Position numbers and translations under genes: made by a program
Shown here: positions 52,472 through 60,783 of the stretch, piece by piece
How the letters are laid out: each line of letters begins with the position of its first letter
How positions within the stretch are numbered: position 1 is the stretch's first letter
NCBI RefSeq assembly: GCF_030466625.1
Contig: NZ_JADEVT010000016.1
Span: 1 to 64,000 of the forward strand
From: Nocardioides sp. ChNu-153
GTDB taxonomy: Bacteria; Actinomycetota; Actinomycetes; Propionibacteriales; Nocardioidaceae
Length of the DNA: 64,000 nt
Direction of reading: 5' to 3'
Notes under the pieces: generated by a model
Databases searched by the model: none
Told to the model about the DNA's origin: nothing
The model's input: the letters and a program-made list of their open reading frames with translations, nothing else

Positions 52472-53116
52472 TCAGCGCACCGCGTCGAGGGCGGCGAACT
52501 CGTCGTCGCTCAGCTCGATGCCCGCCGCGGCGACGTTGGACTCGAGGTGGTCGACGCTCTTGGTGCCCGGGATCGGCAGCACGGCCGGGGAGCGGCGCAG
52601 CAGCCAGGCCAGCGCGAGCTGGGCCGGCTCGGCGCCGTGCTCGGTCGCGGCCTGCGCGAGCGGGCCGTCCTGCTTCGACAGCTCGCCGGTCGCCAGGGGG
52701 AACCACGGGATGAACCCGATGCCCTCGGCCTCGCAGTAGTCCAGGAGCGGCTCCGCGTCCCGCGTCGTCAGGTTGAACAGGTTCTGCACGGTCGCGATGT
52801 CGGTGACCGCCCGCGCCTCCTCCACCTGCGCGATGGAGACCTCGGAGAGCCCGACGTGGCGCACCTTGCCCTCGTCGCGCAGCTTCGCGAGCTCGCCGAC
52901 CTGGTCCTCGAGCGGGTACGCCGGGTCCACCCGGTGCAGCTGGAAGAGGTCGATGGCCTCGACGCCGAGGCGGCGCAGGCTCAGCTCGCACTGCTGGCGC
53001 AGGTACGACGGGTGGCCCAGCGGCACCCACACGTCCGGCCCCGTGCGCAGCAGCCCCGCCTTGGTGGCGATCACGACGTCGTCGGCGTTCGCCTGGGCGG
53101 GCTTCGCGTCAGTCAC
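52472..53116 (-). CDS. Aldo/keto reductase with N-terminal in-frame deletion
   Basis: 214 aa. It starts [10 protein letters not shown], a normal AKR N-terminus, then jumps directly into [12 protein letters not shown], which in full-length relatives lies about 70 residues further in. Lost are the first beta-alpha units and the DTADxYG segment holding the catalytic Asp and Tyr. Kept are the Lys (IATKAG), the His (FQLHRVD) and the C-terminal NADPH region ([13 protein letters not shown]). The remaining frame is intact and usual lengths are 280 aa or more. It is probably a decaying gene or a non-catalytic remnant; an assembly error is possible. The junction is near 53087. Confidence 0.8.
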   Translation of the reverse strand: MTDAKPAQANADDVVIATKAGLLRTGPDVWVPLGHPSYLRQQCELSLRRLGVEAIDLFQLHRVDPAYPLEDQVGELAKLRDEGKVRHVGLSEVSIAQVEEARAVTDIATVQNLFNLTTRDAEPLLDYCEAEGIGFIPWFPLATGELSKQDGPLAQAATEHGAEPAQLALAWLLRRSPAVLPIPGTKSVDHLESNVAAAGIELSDDEFAALDAVR

Positions 53117-53148
53117 GCCGACCACCCTGCCACCGCGGTCAAGGCACG

Positions 53149-53457
53149 TCACGCGTCCCCGGCGACCTCGTCCCGCAGCTCGACCACGCCCTGCTCGGCG
53201 AGGTCGGCGAGGGCGGTGCGCGTGCCGGCCAGCGCGTCCCCGTCCGGCGGGGCGCCGAAGCGCTCGACCAGCCCTGCCGCGACGGTGGCGACGGGCACCC
53301 AGCCGTCGTCGCCGACGAGCTCGACGAGCACACCGGCCAGCGGGGAGAGGACGAGGACGGTCGCGTCCACCATCACGGCGGTCTCGTCGTGGCCGGCGTC
53401 GCCGGTGCCGGGGTAGACGTCGCGCACCCGCCCGGTACGGCGGACCCGCCCGCTCAC
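53149..53457 (-). CDS. PqqD-like small protein of an HPr-kinase-related system
   Basis: 102 aa from the GTG at 53457, overlapping the stop of the HprK-like gene (GTGA at 53454-53457). A PqqD-like winged fold is suggested: [32 protein letters not shown] and [13 protein letters not shown]. PqqD proteins bind peptide substrates for maturation enzymes. Paired with the HprK-like kinase this resembles the described HPr-rel-A type arrangement. No precursor peptide is recognised. Confidence 0.7.
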   Translation of the reverse strand: MSGRVRRTGRVRDVYPGTGDAGHDETAVMVDATVLVLSPLAGVLVELVGDDGWVPVATVAAGLVERFGAPPDGDALAGTRTALADLAEQGVVELRDEVAGDA

Positions 53458-54302
53458 CGCGCGCCCTCCCCGCACCAGGCGTCGAGCAACGGCTCGAGCG
53501 TCGCCGCCTCGCGGTAGCGCACGCGGCGCAGGCCCCCCGCCCGCTCGACCACCGCGGCGAGGCGGTGCAGCGGGCGCGGCGTGCGGGCGAGGGAGGAGGT
53601 CTGCCCGGCCAGCTCGGCCAGCGCGCGCACCACCGGGACCTCCTCGACCTCGGGCACCTCGGGGCCGTCGGGGTGCCGCTCGAGGACGGCGAGGGCCCCC
53701 ACGACCGGCGCGACCGGTGGCCGGGCGAGGCCGAGCGCGTCGGGCGCCACCTGCTCCTTGAGCGCGGCGCCCGGTGCGGGGATCACCGACAGCGGCTTGG
53801 GGTAGGCCAGCACACGGCCATCGGCGTCCACCCCGGCGGTCTCGTCGCTGAGGTAGCCCCACCGGGCGCCCAGCGTGCGCGTCGTCGTCGTCTTGCCGGT
53901 GCCCGACGGCGCGACGAGGACGGCGACGCGCCCCGTGGTCGGGTGCGCCAGCGCGCAGGCGTGCAGCAGCACCAGCTCCCCCGCGCGGGCCTCGAGCAGC
54001 CGCAGGGTCACCGCCGGCGAGAGGTGGTGCAGCAGCGTCGGCAGGTCGGTGGCCGCCGTCGCGCCCCGCCCCCGCGCCGCCGCGACCACCTCGTCGCGCG
54101 GGTCGAGCACGACCTCCAGCGCGGGACCGTCACCGGCCCCGACGGGTGGGACGAGGCAGCGCGCCCACGCCTCGCCGACGGCGGCGTGCAGCGCGTCGGC
54201 GTGCCGGCCGCGCAGCCGCAGCCCGAGCCTCGTGCCGAGCCCGGCGACCACCACGTCGTGGCCCGGGCCCTGCCCGGGCACGCCCCCGGCTGGCACGATC
54301 AC
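53454..54302 (-). CDS. HprK-related P-loop kinase
   Basis: 282 aa from the GTG at 54302 (54296 is possible). An N-terminal domain of about 100 residues precedes a P-loop, [15 protein letters not shown], at about residues 135-150. The motif [10 protein letters not shown] takes the Walker B/P-loop-facing role as in HPr kinase/phosphorylase, followed by YPKPLS. It probably phosphorylates a protein or small-molecule substrate. It is coupled to the PqqD-like gene downstream. Its start codon is only 3 nt from the start of a divergent second PqqD-like gene. Confidence 0.78.
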   Translation of the reverse strand: MIVPAGGVPGQGPGHDVVVAGLGTRLGLRLRGRHADALHAAVGEAWARCLVPPVGAGDGPALEVVLDPRDEVVAAARGRGATAATDLPTLLHHLSPAVTLRLLEARAGELVLLHACALAHPTTGRVAVLVAPSGTGKTTTTRTLGARWGYLSDETAGVDADGRVLAYPKPLSVIPAPGAALKEQVAPDALGLARPPVAPVVGALAVLERHPDGPEVPEVEEVPVVRALAELAGQTSSLARTPRPLHRLAAVVERAGGLRRVRYREAATLEPLLDAWCGEGAR

Positions 54303-54305
54303 CGC

Positions 54306-54581
54306 GTGGACCTCGACGACGGCACGGTGCTCGCGCGCAACCCGACGACCGTGTCGGCGCGCATCGAGGAGACGGTGGTGCTGCTGGACGAGCAGCGCGA
54401 GCACGTCGAGCTCGAGGGCGTCGGTGTCACCGTCTGGGAGGCGCTGGCCGCGCCCACCACCGTCGGCGCGCTCGTCGGGCTGCTCGCGCAGGAGTACGAC
54501 GCGGAGCCCGCCACCGTGCGCCGCGACGTCGTGCCGTTCCTCGGCGAGCTCGTGCGTCGCGGCGTCGTGCGGGCGGGCTGA
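54306..54581 (+). CDS. PqqD-family small protein
   Basis: 91 aa, GTG start with CACGAT 6 nt upstream (leaderless type). PqqD layout: TVLARNPTTVSARIEETVVLL, split as ARNPTTVSARIEE and TVVLLDE; then TVWEALAAPTTVGALVGLL and FLGELVRRGVVRAG. It is divergent from the HprK-like kinase with only 3 nt between start codons, and its stop is 7 nt from the convergent phosphatase stop. Likely a peptide or carrier chaperone; the partner is unknown. Confidence 0.75.
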   Translation: MDLDDGTVLARNPTTVSARIEETVVLLDEQREHVELEGVGVTVWEALAAPTTVGALVGLLAQEYDAEPATVRRDVVPFLGELVRRGVVRAG

Positions 54582-54588
54582 GCGCGCC

Positions 54589-55152
54589 TCACGCCGCTCC
54601 ACCTGCGCGGAGGACCCGCCGTACCAGCGCCGCCACCGGCGGCACCGTGGCCGCCAGCTGGTCGGCGACGGCCGCGTGGACGGCGGCGTCGCGGCCCATC
54701 GGGTCCGGTACGTCGAGGTCCTGCTGCGCCACCGCGACCCGGCGCCCGGACAGCGAGCGCACGACCCGCCGTACGCCGTCCGCGGGGGCCGGCTCGTCCA
54801 CCTCGGCCTCCAGGGCGGCGAGCTCGCGCAGGGTGAAGGCGCGGTGGAGGACGGCAGGCGCGGTCGCGACGGCGGCCGTGCGCACGTCCCGCGTCGCCGT
54901 CAGCACGAGGTCGGAGGCCCCCAGCAGCTCCGTGGTGGCCCGCCGGGAGCGGAAGCCCGCCGGGTCACCGCCCAGCCGCGCCAGCTCGGCGGCGGCGAGC
55001 GCGTGCATCTCCCACCCGTCCTGCGCCCCCACCCCGACGCTGCCGAGGGTCACGGCACCGCAGGCGACCTCGGGGGCCAGGTCGCGGGCCAGGAGGCGCT
55101 CGGCGAGGGGGGAGCGGCAGATGTTGCCGACGCAGGCGACGAGGATGTGCAC
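54589..55152 (-). CDS. Low-molecular-weight protein-tyrosine phosphatase
   Basis: 187 aa from the GTG at 55152; an upstream GTG at 55173 is possible. The P-loop ACVGNICRSPLAERLL has the C(x)5R motif near the N-terminus and the general acid is in DVPDPMGRD. This family reverses BY-kinase tyrosine phosphorylation in exopolysaccharide export (Wzb/Ptp role). The BY-kinase gene begins 109 nt away on the other strand, a classic kinase-phosphatase pairing. Confidence 0.92.
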   Translation of the reverse strand: MHILVACVGNICRSPLAERLLARDLAPEVACGAVTLGSVGVGAQDGWEMHALAAAELARLGGDPAGFRSRRATTELLGASDLVLTATRDVRTAAVATAPAVLHRAFTLRELAALEAEVDEPAPADGVRRVVRSLSGRRVAVAQQDLDVPDPMGRDAAVHAAVADQLAATVPPVAALVRRVLRAGGAA

Positions 55153-55261
55153 GGCGCCACGCTCCCACGACACTCCCCGTTCTGCTGCGGAAGCGCGGTG
55201 CAGCAGTGGACCATCGTCCGGTGGTGCCGCCGGGCCGCGCCACGGACACGGAAGGTCATGG

Positions 55262-56722
55262 ATGTCACTCGCCGACTACCTGCTCGCGCTGCGCAACCAC
55301 TGGGTGGGAGCGGTCGCCCTCAGCCTCGTCGGGCTGTGCGCGGCGCTGGCCTGGTCGCTGAGCCAGCCGGCGGTCTACGCCGCCGACGCCAACGGGTTCG
55401 TCACGACGGGCGCCGGGGCCGGGACCGACGACAACGTCGCGCTCGGCTCGGTGGGTGACGCGCTGTCGAAGTCGCGGGCGAAGTCGTACGTCGACGTGGC
55501 GACGAGCCGCGCGACGGCGCAGCGGGTCATCGACGAGCTGGACCTCGACGCCTCCCCCAGCGGCCTCATCGGCCAGATCGAGGTGGAGCAGCCGGTCGAC
55601 ACGGTGCTGCTGAAGATCACCGCCCGGGCCTCCTCCCCCGAGCTGGCCCAGGGCCTGGCCGACGCGTGGGTCACCGCGCTGGCCGCCGAGGTGGCGGAGA
55701 TCGAGAACCCCGACGCCGTCCCGGACGCCCAGGTGCCCCAGGTGCGCTCCATCGAGTCGGCGGCGCTGCCGTCGGCGCCGATCTCGCCGCGGCCGCTGCG
55801 CGACGGCGCGCTCGGGCTGCTGGTGGGGATCCTCCTCGGCGTCGCGTACGCCGCGCTGCGCTCGCAGCTCGACCGGCGCCTGCGCACGACGCAGGAGGTG
55901 GAACGGAAGTTCGGCGTCTCGGTCGTCGGCGCCGTGCCCGCCACCCGGGGCCTCGAGCACGAGCGCGGCGAGCCGGCCGAGCTGGCCGTCGCCGCGAGCG
56001 ACGAGACCGCGTCCTTCGCCGCCGCGGAGGCGTTCCGCAAGCTGCGCACCAACCTGTCCTACATGGACATCGACGACCCGCCGCGCACCATCGTCGTCAC
56101 CAGCTCGCAGCCCTCCGACGGCAAGTCGACGGTGTCGACGAACCTGGCGGCGGCCGTCGCGGCCTCCGGCCAGCCCGTGATCCTCGTCGACGCCGACCTG
56201 CGCCGCCCCGTCGTGGCCGCGACCCTCGGCCTGGTGGAGGGCGCCGGGCTCACCGACGTGCTCATCGGCCGCGTCGAGCTCGACGACGTGCTGCAGGAGC
56301 ACCCCCAGGTGCCCGGCCTCTTCGTGCTCGCCGCCGGCGGCACGCCGCCCAACCCGAGCGAGATGCTCGGCTCCCGGACGATGCGGACGCTGCTCGAGCA
56401 GATGGCTCGCGAGCACATGGTGGTGCTCGACGCGCCGCCCCTGCTGCCCGTGACCGACGCCGCGGTGCTGACGACGATCGCGGACGGCGCGCTCGTCGTC
56501 GTGTCCCACGGCCGCACGCTCGACGGGGAGCTCGAGAGCTCGCTGGCGAACCTGGCGGCGGTCAAGGGTCGGGTGCTGGGCGTGGTGTTCAACCGCGTGC
56601 CGCGGCGCAACGCGGCCGGGGGCTACTACGGGACCTACTACTACCAGCAGGACGACGCCGCGGGAGGGCGTCGCCGACGCCACGGTCGCGGCCGTCAGGG
56701 CCGGCGCCGGCGTCCCGAGTAG
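55262..56722 (+). CDS. Wzc/CapB-like polysaccharide chain-length determinant fused to BY-kinase
   Basis: 486 aa from the ATG at 55262 (GGAAGG upstream). The Wzz domain is flanked by two membrane helices (about residues 14-36 and 182-200). The cytoplasmic kinase has Walker A SSQPSDGKSTVSTN (about 283-296), Walker A' ILVDADLRRP and Walker B VVLDAPPLLP. A C-terminal tyrosine cluster GGYYGTYYYQQ provides autophosphorylation sites, and the tail is Arg-rich. It controls exopolysaccharide polymerisation and export. The wider polysaccharide genes are not in this window. Confidence 0.94.
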   Translation: MSLADYLLALRNHWVGAVALSLVGLCAALAWSLSQPAVYAADANGFVTTGAGAGTDDNVALGSVGDALSKSRAKSYVDVATSRATAQRVIDELDLDASPSGLIGQIEVEQPVDTVLLKITARASSPELAQGLADAWVTALAAEVAEIENPDAVPDAQVPQVRSIESAALPSAPISPRPLRDGALGLLVGILLGVAYAALRSQLDRRLRTTQEVERKFGVSVVGAVPATRGLEHERGEPAELAVAASDETASFAAAEAFRKLRTNLSYMDIDDPPRTIVVTSSQPSDGKSTVSTNLAAAVAASGQPVILVDADLRRPVVAATLGLVEGAGLTDVLIGRVELDDVLQEHPQVPGLFVLAAGGTPPNPSEMLGSRTMRTLLEQMAREHMVVLDAPPLLPVTDAAVLTTIADGALVVVSHGRTLDGELESSLANLAAVKGRVLGVVFNRVPRRNAAGGYYGTYYYQQDDAAGGRRRRHGRGRQGRRRRPE

Positions 56723-56759
56723 GCCGGCAGGCGGTCCGCGGGTCCGCAGTGCGCCCGGT

Positions 56760-56786
56760 CCGGCGTCAGAGGCCCGGCGTCAGAGG
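56760..56786. repeat. 13-nt direct repeat at the GroES-like gene end
   Basis: CCGGCGTCAGAGG occurs at 56760-56772 and 56774-56786, one base apart. The second copy contains the stop codon of the minus-strand gene. Confidence 0.8.
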
Positions 56787-57130
56787 TAGAGGCCGGTGGC
56801 GGAGTCGCCGTACCGGGTCGCGGCGACCGCGTGCACGTCGCGCTCGCGCAGCACGACGTACGTCTCCCCGTGCACCTCGACCTCGGCGCGGTCCTCCGGG
56901 TCGAAGAGCACCCGGTCCTCGGGCTCGACGGAGCGCACCTGCGGGCCGACGCCCACGACGCGCGACCAGGCCAGGCGACGCGCGCCCATGGCGGCCGTCG
57001 CGGGGATCACGATGCCGCCCGACGAGCGGCGCTCCCCGGCCTCGCGGTCGAGCTCCACGAGCAGCCGGTCGTGGAGCATCTTCACGGGGACGCCGTCCCC
57101 GGCCCCCACACCCGTGAGGGCGCCGCTCAC
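56780..57130 (-). CDS. GroES (Cpn10)-family small protein
   Basis: 116 aa from the GTG at 57130. The Cpn10 fold is seen as VKMLHDRLLVELDREAG, SSGGIVIPATA, SRVVGVGPQV and PEDRVLFDPEDRAEVEV, and YVVLRERDVHAV. The sequence is divergent and no groEL is near, so it is probably not the canonical cochaperonin. Its start overlaps the DUF3618 stop (GTGA at 57127-57130). Confidence 0.85.
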   Translation of the reverse strand: MSGALTGVGAGDGVPVKMLHDRLLVELDREAGERRSSGGIVIPATAAMGARRLAWSRVVGVGPQVRSVEPEDRVLFDPEDRAEVEVHGETYVVLRERDVHAVAATRYGDSATGLYL

Positions 57131-57375
57131 GACGTGATCTTGCGGACGACCACGATGAACGTGACGAAGCCCGCGACGCCGCCGGCGACCTTGAGGATGT
57201 TGTCCGTGCGCGGGGCGCCGGTCTCGGCGTCCACGAAGTAGCCCTTGACGCTGGCCACCTCCCGGCGCGCGATCGTCTTCGGGCTGGTGCGGTAGAGCAG
57301 CTGGTCGATGGTCGTCGCGAGACGCTCGCGCGTCTGCTCGATCTCGTTCTCGAGCGAGCCGAGGTCGTTGCTCAC
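57127..57375 (-). CDS. DUF3618 membrane protein
   Basis: 82 aa from the GTG at 57375, chosen because AAGGGG lies 7 nt upstream; a GTG at 57381 is the alternative. The DUF3618 signature is LENEIEQTRERLATTIDQL, followed by one C-terminal membrane helix (VAGGVAGFVTFIVVVRK). The function is unknown; a membrane-anchored helical protein coupled to the GroES-like gene. Confidence 0.85.
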   Translation of the reverse strand: MSNDLGSLENEIEQTRERLATTIDQLLYRTSPKTIARREVASVKGYFVDAETGAPRTDNILKVAGGVAGFVTFIVVVRKITS

Positions 57376-57515
57376 GTGCACACCCCTTGGGGACAGAAGG
57401 ACGGTCGGGGCGCAACGTTACCCGTCCCGCGGCGGCTGCGGCCGACGGGCGCGGGGCGGGAGCGCTCGACTAGGTTGGGCGTCCCCGCCGGTTCCCTCGA
57501 GAGGTTGCGTTCCCG

Positions 57516-57998
57516 ATGACCCAGACCCGTCTCGCCGTGGGCGACGTCGCCCCGGACTTCACCCTGACCAGCGACACGGGCGACGAGGTCACGCTGTCCT
57601 CGCTGCGCGGGCGGAAGGTCGTCGTCTACTTCTACCCGGCCGCAATGACGCCCGGGTGCACGACGCAGGCGTGCGACTTCAGCGACTCCCTCGACGCGCT
57701 GCGCGCGGAGGGCTACGAGGTGCTCGGCGTCTCCCCCGACGCCCCGGAGAAGCTCGCGAGGTTCCGCGAGCGCGACCACCTCACCATCACGCTGCTCTCC
57801 GACCCCGACAAGGGCGTCCTCACGCAGTGGGGCGCCTTCGGCGAGAAGAAGAACTACGGCAAGGTCGTCCAGGGCGTCATCCGCTCCACGGTCGTGGTCG
57901 ACGAGGAGGGTCGCGTCGCGCACGCGGCGTACAACGTGCGGGCCACCGGCCACGTCGCCAAGCTCCGCCGCGACCTGGGGCTGGTCTCCGCCTCCTGA
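57516..57998 (+). CDS. bcp: Thioredoxin-dependent peroxiredoxin (BCP/PrxQ)
   Basis: 160 aa. The peroxidatic site is YPAAMTPGCTTQACDF; the TPGC Cys is the peroxidatic one and the second Cys five residues on is the PrxQ-type resolving Cys. LSDPDKGV and YGKVVQGVIRSTVVVDEEG are typical. It reduces H2O2 and organic peroxides with thioredoxin electrons. It is followed 36 nt later by tRNA-Leu. Confidence 0.96.
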   Translation: MTQTRLAVGDVAPDFTLTSDTGDEVTLSSLRGRKVVVYFYPAAMTPGCTTQACDFSDSLDALRAEGYEVLGVSPDAPEKLARFRERDHLTITLLSDPDKGVLTQWGAFGEKKNYGKVVQGVIRSTVVVDEEGRVAHAAYNVRATGHVAKLRRDLGLVSAS

Positions 57999-58033
57999 GG
58001 CGCTCCGGCGAGCCCTAGACTCCCCGCTGCCCG

Positions 58034-58115
58034 GCCGGAGTGGTGGAACTGGCAGACACGCAGGTCTTAGGAACCTGTGCCCTCGGGCGTGCGGGTTCGA
58101 GTCCCGCCTCCGGCA
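58034..58115 (+). tRNA. tRNA-Leu (TAG anticodon)
   Basis: The acceptor is GCCGGAG/CTCCGGC, the anticodon loop CTTAGGA gives TAG, a class II variable arm TGCCCTCGGGCGT is present, and the T arm is CGGGTTCGAGTCCCG. The discriminator is A. Confidence 0.96.
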
Positions 58116-58133
58116 CCCCCCCGAGACCTCGGG

Positions 58134-58157
58134 CCCTCAAGCCCTCAGGCCCTCAGG
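58134..58157. repeat. Three 8-nt tandem copies at the rdgB stop
   Basis: CCCTCAAG, CCCTCAGG, CCCTCAGG in tandem. The third overlaps the rdgB stop codon. Probably replication slippage. Confidence 0.75.
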
Positions 58158-58761
58158 CGAGGAGCGCCGCGATCTGCGGCGCGATCTCCCGCATGGCCTT
58201 GCCGCGGTGGGAGATGGCGTCCTTCTCCTCGCGGTCGAGCTCGGCGGTGGTGAGGCCGGGACGGTCGTCGGCGACGAAGAGCACGTCGTACCCGAACCCG
58301 CCCTCGCCGCGGACCTCCCGCGCGACGCGGCCGTCCATGCGGCCCTCGACGACGAGCTCGCCGCCGGGGTGGACGAACGCGACGGCGCAGGCGAAGTGGC
58401 CGGTACGACGCTCGTCCGGCACGTCGGCCAGCTGGGCGAGCAGCAGCTCGTTGTTGCGCGCGTCGCTCTTGGGCGGCCCGGACCAGCGGGCCGACAGCAC
58501 GCCGGGCATGCCGTTGAGGGCGTCCACGCAGATGCCCGAGTCGTCGGCGACGCTCGGCAGGCCGGTGGCGGCCAGGCCGGCCCGGGCCTTCAGCAGCGCG
58601 TTGCCCTCGAAGGTCGGCTGGTCCTCGACCGGCTCGTCGTAGGGCTCGACGTCGTCGAGGCCGAGCACGCGCACGCCCGGCAGGTGCGCGGCGAGGATGC
58701 GCTCCATCTCGGCGAGCTTGCCGCGGTTGCGGGAGGCGAGGAAGACGGCGGGGACGCTCAC
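58153..58761 (-). CDS. rdgB: Non-canonical purine NTP pyrophosphatase (RdgB/HAM1)
   Basis: 202 aa from the GTG at 58761, which overlaps the rph stop. Motifs: [57 protein letters not shown] and ISHRGKAM. It hydrolyses ITP, dITP and XTP to monophosphates, cleaning the nucleotide pool. The rph-rdgB pairing is the standard actinobacterial arrangement. Confidence 0.97.
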   Translation of the reverse strand: MSVPAVFLASRNRGKLAEMERILAAHLPGVRVLGLDDVEPYDEPVEDQPTFEGNALLKARAGLAATGLPSVADDSGICVDALNGMPGVLSARWSGPPKSDARNNELLLAQLADVPDERRTGHFACAVAFVHPGGELVVEGRMDGRVAREVRGEGGFGYDVLFVADDRPGLTTAELDREEKDAISHRGKAMREIAPQIAALLA

Positions 58762-59504
58762 GACGACAGCGCCTCCGTCTGCAGGCGGGTCAGCTCGGCG
58801 CAGCCCGACTCGGCGAGCCCGAGGAGCGCGTCGAGCTCCGAGCGCACGAACGGGGCGCCCTCGGCGGTGCCCTGCACCTCCACGAAGGCGCCGGTGCCGG
58901 TCATCACGACGTTCATGTCGGTCTCGGCCCGCACGTCCTCGACGTAGGGCAGGTCGAGGCGCGGGACGCCGTCGATGATCCCGACGGAGACGGCGGCGAC
59001 CGAGCCCGTCAGGGGCTCGCCCTTCAGGGCGCCGCTCGAGCGGAGGTGCGCGACGGCGTCGGCGAGCGCGACGTACGCGCCCGTGATGGCCGCCGTGCGG
59101 GTGCCGCCGTCGGCCTGCAGCACGTCGCAGTCGAGCTGGATCGTGTTCTCCCCCAGCGCCTGGTAGTCGACGACCGCGCGCAGGGAGCGGCCGATGAGGC
59201 GGGAGATCTCGTGGGTGCGCCCGCCGATGCGGCCCTTCACGGACTCGCGGTCCGACCGGGTGTGGGTGGAGCCGGGGAGCATCGCGTACTCGGCCGTCAC
59301 CCAGCCCAGGCCCGAGCCCTTGCGCCAGCGCGGCACGCCCTCCGACGCCGACGCGACGCACAGCACCTTGGTGCGGCCGAACTCGACGAGCACCGAGCCC
59401 GCGGCGTGGTCGAGCCAGTTGCGGGTGATCCGCACCGGGCGCAGCTCGTCGTCGGCACGGCCGTCGGGGCGCGGGGTCGGGGTCGCTGCGGCGGGGGTGG
59501 TCAT
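58758..59504 (-). CDS. rph: Ribonuclease PH
   Basis: 248 aa, ATG with TACGCT 7 nt upstream. Motifs: [53 protein letters not shown] (split as SDRESVKG and [15 protein letters not shown]), [20 protein letters not shown] and [11 protein letters not shown]. This phosphorolytic 3'-5' exoribonuclease trims tRNA 3' ends. It is first gene of rph-rdgB (GTGA overlap). Confidence 0.98.
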   Translation of the reverse strand: MTTPAAATPTPRPDGRADDELRPVRITRNWLDHAAGSVLVEFGRTKVLCVASASEGVPRWRKGSGLGWVTAEYAMLPGSTHTRSDRESVKGRIGGRTHEISRLIGRSLRAVVDYQALGENTIQLDCDVLQADGGTRTAAITGAYVALADAVAHLRSSGALKGEPLTGSVAAVSVGIIDGVPRLDLPYVEDVRAETDMNVVMTGTGAFVEVQGTAEGAPFVRSELDALLGLAESGCAELTRLQTEALSS

Positions 59505-59511
59505 GACGACG

Positions 59512-59517
59512 AGCGTA
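59512..59517 (-). promoter_or_regulatory. -10 element of rph
   Basis: TACGCT on the minus strand, 7 nt before the rph ATG; divergent from the membrane-protein/map promoter. Confidence 0.5.
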
Positions 59518-59556
59518 GGCGGAGCGGGCGCCGACCGCCGACGCGGCCTCGCGCCG

Positions 59557-59562
59557 TACCCT
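59557..59562 (+). promoter_or_regulatory. -10 element of the small membrane protein-map operon
   Basis: TACCCT, 7 nt, then the GTG at 59570. This spacing selects that GTG over the in-frame GTG at 59564. Confidence 0.5.
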
Positions 59563-59569
59563 GGTGCGC

Positions 59570-60019
59570 GTGCCCCGCCCGTCCACCCCTGCCGAGCCGC
59601 GCCCGTCGCGGCGCCAGATCGGGCTCACCGCGGCCGGCGTGGTGCTCGTCGCGGTCGTCCTGCTCCTCGACGTGAACGAGGGCTTCGCGGGGCGCCGGAC
59701 CGTGGGCATCGTGCTGGCCATCGCCGGGGCCGGGCTCGTCGCCGGTGTCACCTACTCGTTCTGGGGCGCGGCGCCCGTGCGCACCGTCCGGATGCACGCC
59801 GCGCTCCTGGCCGCGATGGTCGGCGGGGCGACCGTGACGGCCGCGGCGACGTCGGCCGCCGAGGACGACGCCACGACCGTGTTCGCCAACGAGGTGCTCG
59901 GCGCGATCGGCCTCGCCGGCCTCGCCGTCGCCGTCGCCGGGCTGCTCGCCCAGGCCCGGGCGGCCGGGGTGCCGCCGGCGCCGGGCGCACCCGCACGAGG
60001 AAGAGGGACCACCCGATGA
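59570..60019 (+). CDS. Small membrane protein upstream of map
   Basis: 149 aa from the GTG at 59570. Four hydrophobic helices are seen: [58 protein letters not shown] and [17 protein letters not shown]. The N- and C-termini are Pro/Arg-rich. No family is recognised. It overlaps the map start by ATGA (60016-60019), so the two are translated together. Confidence 0.75.
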   Translation: MPRPSTPAEPRPSRRQIGLTAAGVVLVAVVLLLDVNEGFAGRRTVGIVLAIAGAGLVAGVTYSFWGAAPVRTVRMHAALLAAMVGGATVTAAATSAAEDDATTVFANEVLGAIGLAGLAVAVAGLLAQARAAGVPPAPGAPARGRGTTR

Positions 60020-60783
60020 TCGAGCTGCTCACCCCCCGCCAGGTCGACGAGATGCGCCCCGCGGGCCGGTTCGTCGCCGAGGTGCTGACCCGCCTCGTCG
60101 AGGTCGCCGACGTCGGGGTCAACCTCCTCGAGCTCGACGCCCTGGCCCACGACATGATCCGCGAGCGCGGCGCGGAGAGCTGCTACGTCGACTACGCGCC
60201 CTCGTTCGGCCGCGGCCCGTTCGGCAAGGTGCTGTGCACCTCGGTGAACGACGCCGTGCTGCACGGCCTGCCGCACGACTACGCGCTGGCCGACGGCGAC
60301 CTCGTCAGCTTCGACTTCGCCGTCTCCGTCGACGGCTGGGTGTGCGACTCGGCGGTCAGCACGATCGTTGGCACACCGCGCGAGGAGGACCAGCGCCTCA
60401 TCCGCACGACCGAGGAGGCGCTCGCCGCCGCCATCGAGGTCGCGCGCCCGGGCAACCGGATCGGCGACATCGGCCACGCCGTCGGCGAGGTGGCCCGCGC
60501 CGCCGGCTACCCCGTCAACCTCCAGTTCGGCGGCCACGGCGTCGGTCGCACCATGCACGGCGAGCCGCACGTGCCCAACGACGGGCGTCCCGGCCGCGGC
60601 TTCAAGCTGCGCCCCGGCCTGGTCATCGCCATCGAGCCGTGGTTCCTCGCGACGACCGACGAGATCAAGATGGCCGACGACGGCTGGACGATCCTGTCCC
60701 AGGACGGCTCACGCGGGGCCCACAGCGAGCACACCATCGCCATCACCCACGGCGACCCCGTCGTGATGACCGCCCGCGACTGA
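60016..60783 (+). CDS. map: Methionine aminopeptidase, type I
   Basis: 255 aa. Metal ligands: FDFAVSVDGWVCDSAV (two Asp), GGHGVGRTMHGEPHVPN (His), AIEPWFL (Glu) and SEHTIAI (Glu). There is no N-terminal zinc-finger or SH3-type extension. It removes initiator Met co-translationally. The last 75 nt overlap the antisense 3' end of the SGNH hydrolase gene. Another map copy usually exists near the ribosomal protein operon; this one is the scattered paralogue, an inference. Confidence 0.95.
   Translation: MIELLTPRQVDEMRPAGRFVAEVLTRLVEVADVGVNLLELDALAHDMIRERGAESCYVDYAPSFGRGPFGKVLCTSVNDAVLHGLPHDYALADGDLVSFDFAVSVDGWVCDSAVSTIVGTPREEDQRLIRTTEEALAAAIEVARPGNRIGDIGHAVGEVARAAGYPVNLQFGGHGVGRTMHGEPHVPNDGRPGRGFKLRPGLVIAIEPWFLATTDEIKMADDGWTILSQDGSRGAHSEHTIAITHGDPVVMTARD

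Noticed and set aside
55182..55206. Operator-like inverted repeat CTGCTGC/GCAGCAG before the BY-kinase gene
   Set aside because: A 7-bp arm with an 11-nt spacer is too weak in such G+C-rich DNA to claim a binding site.
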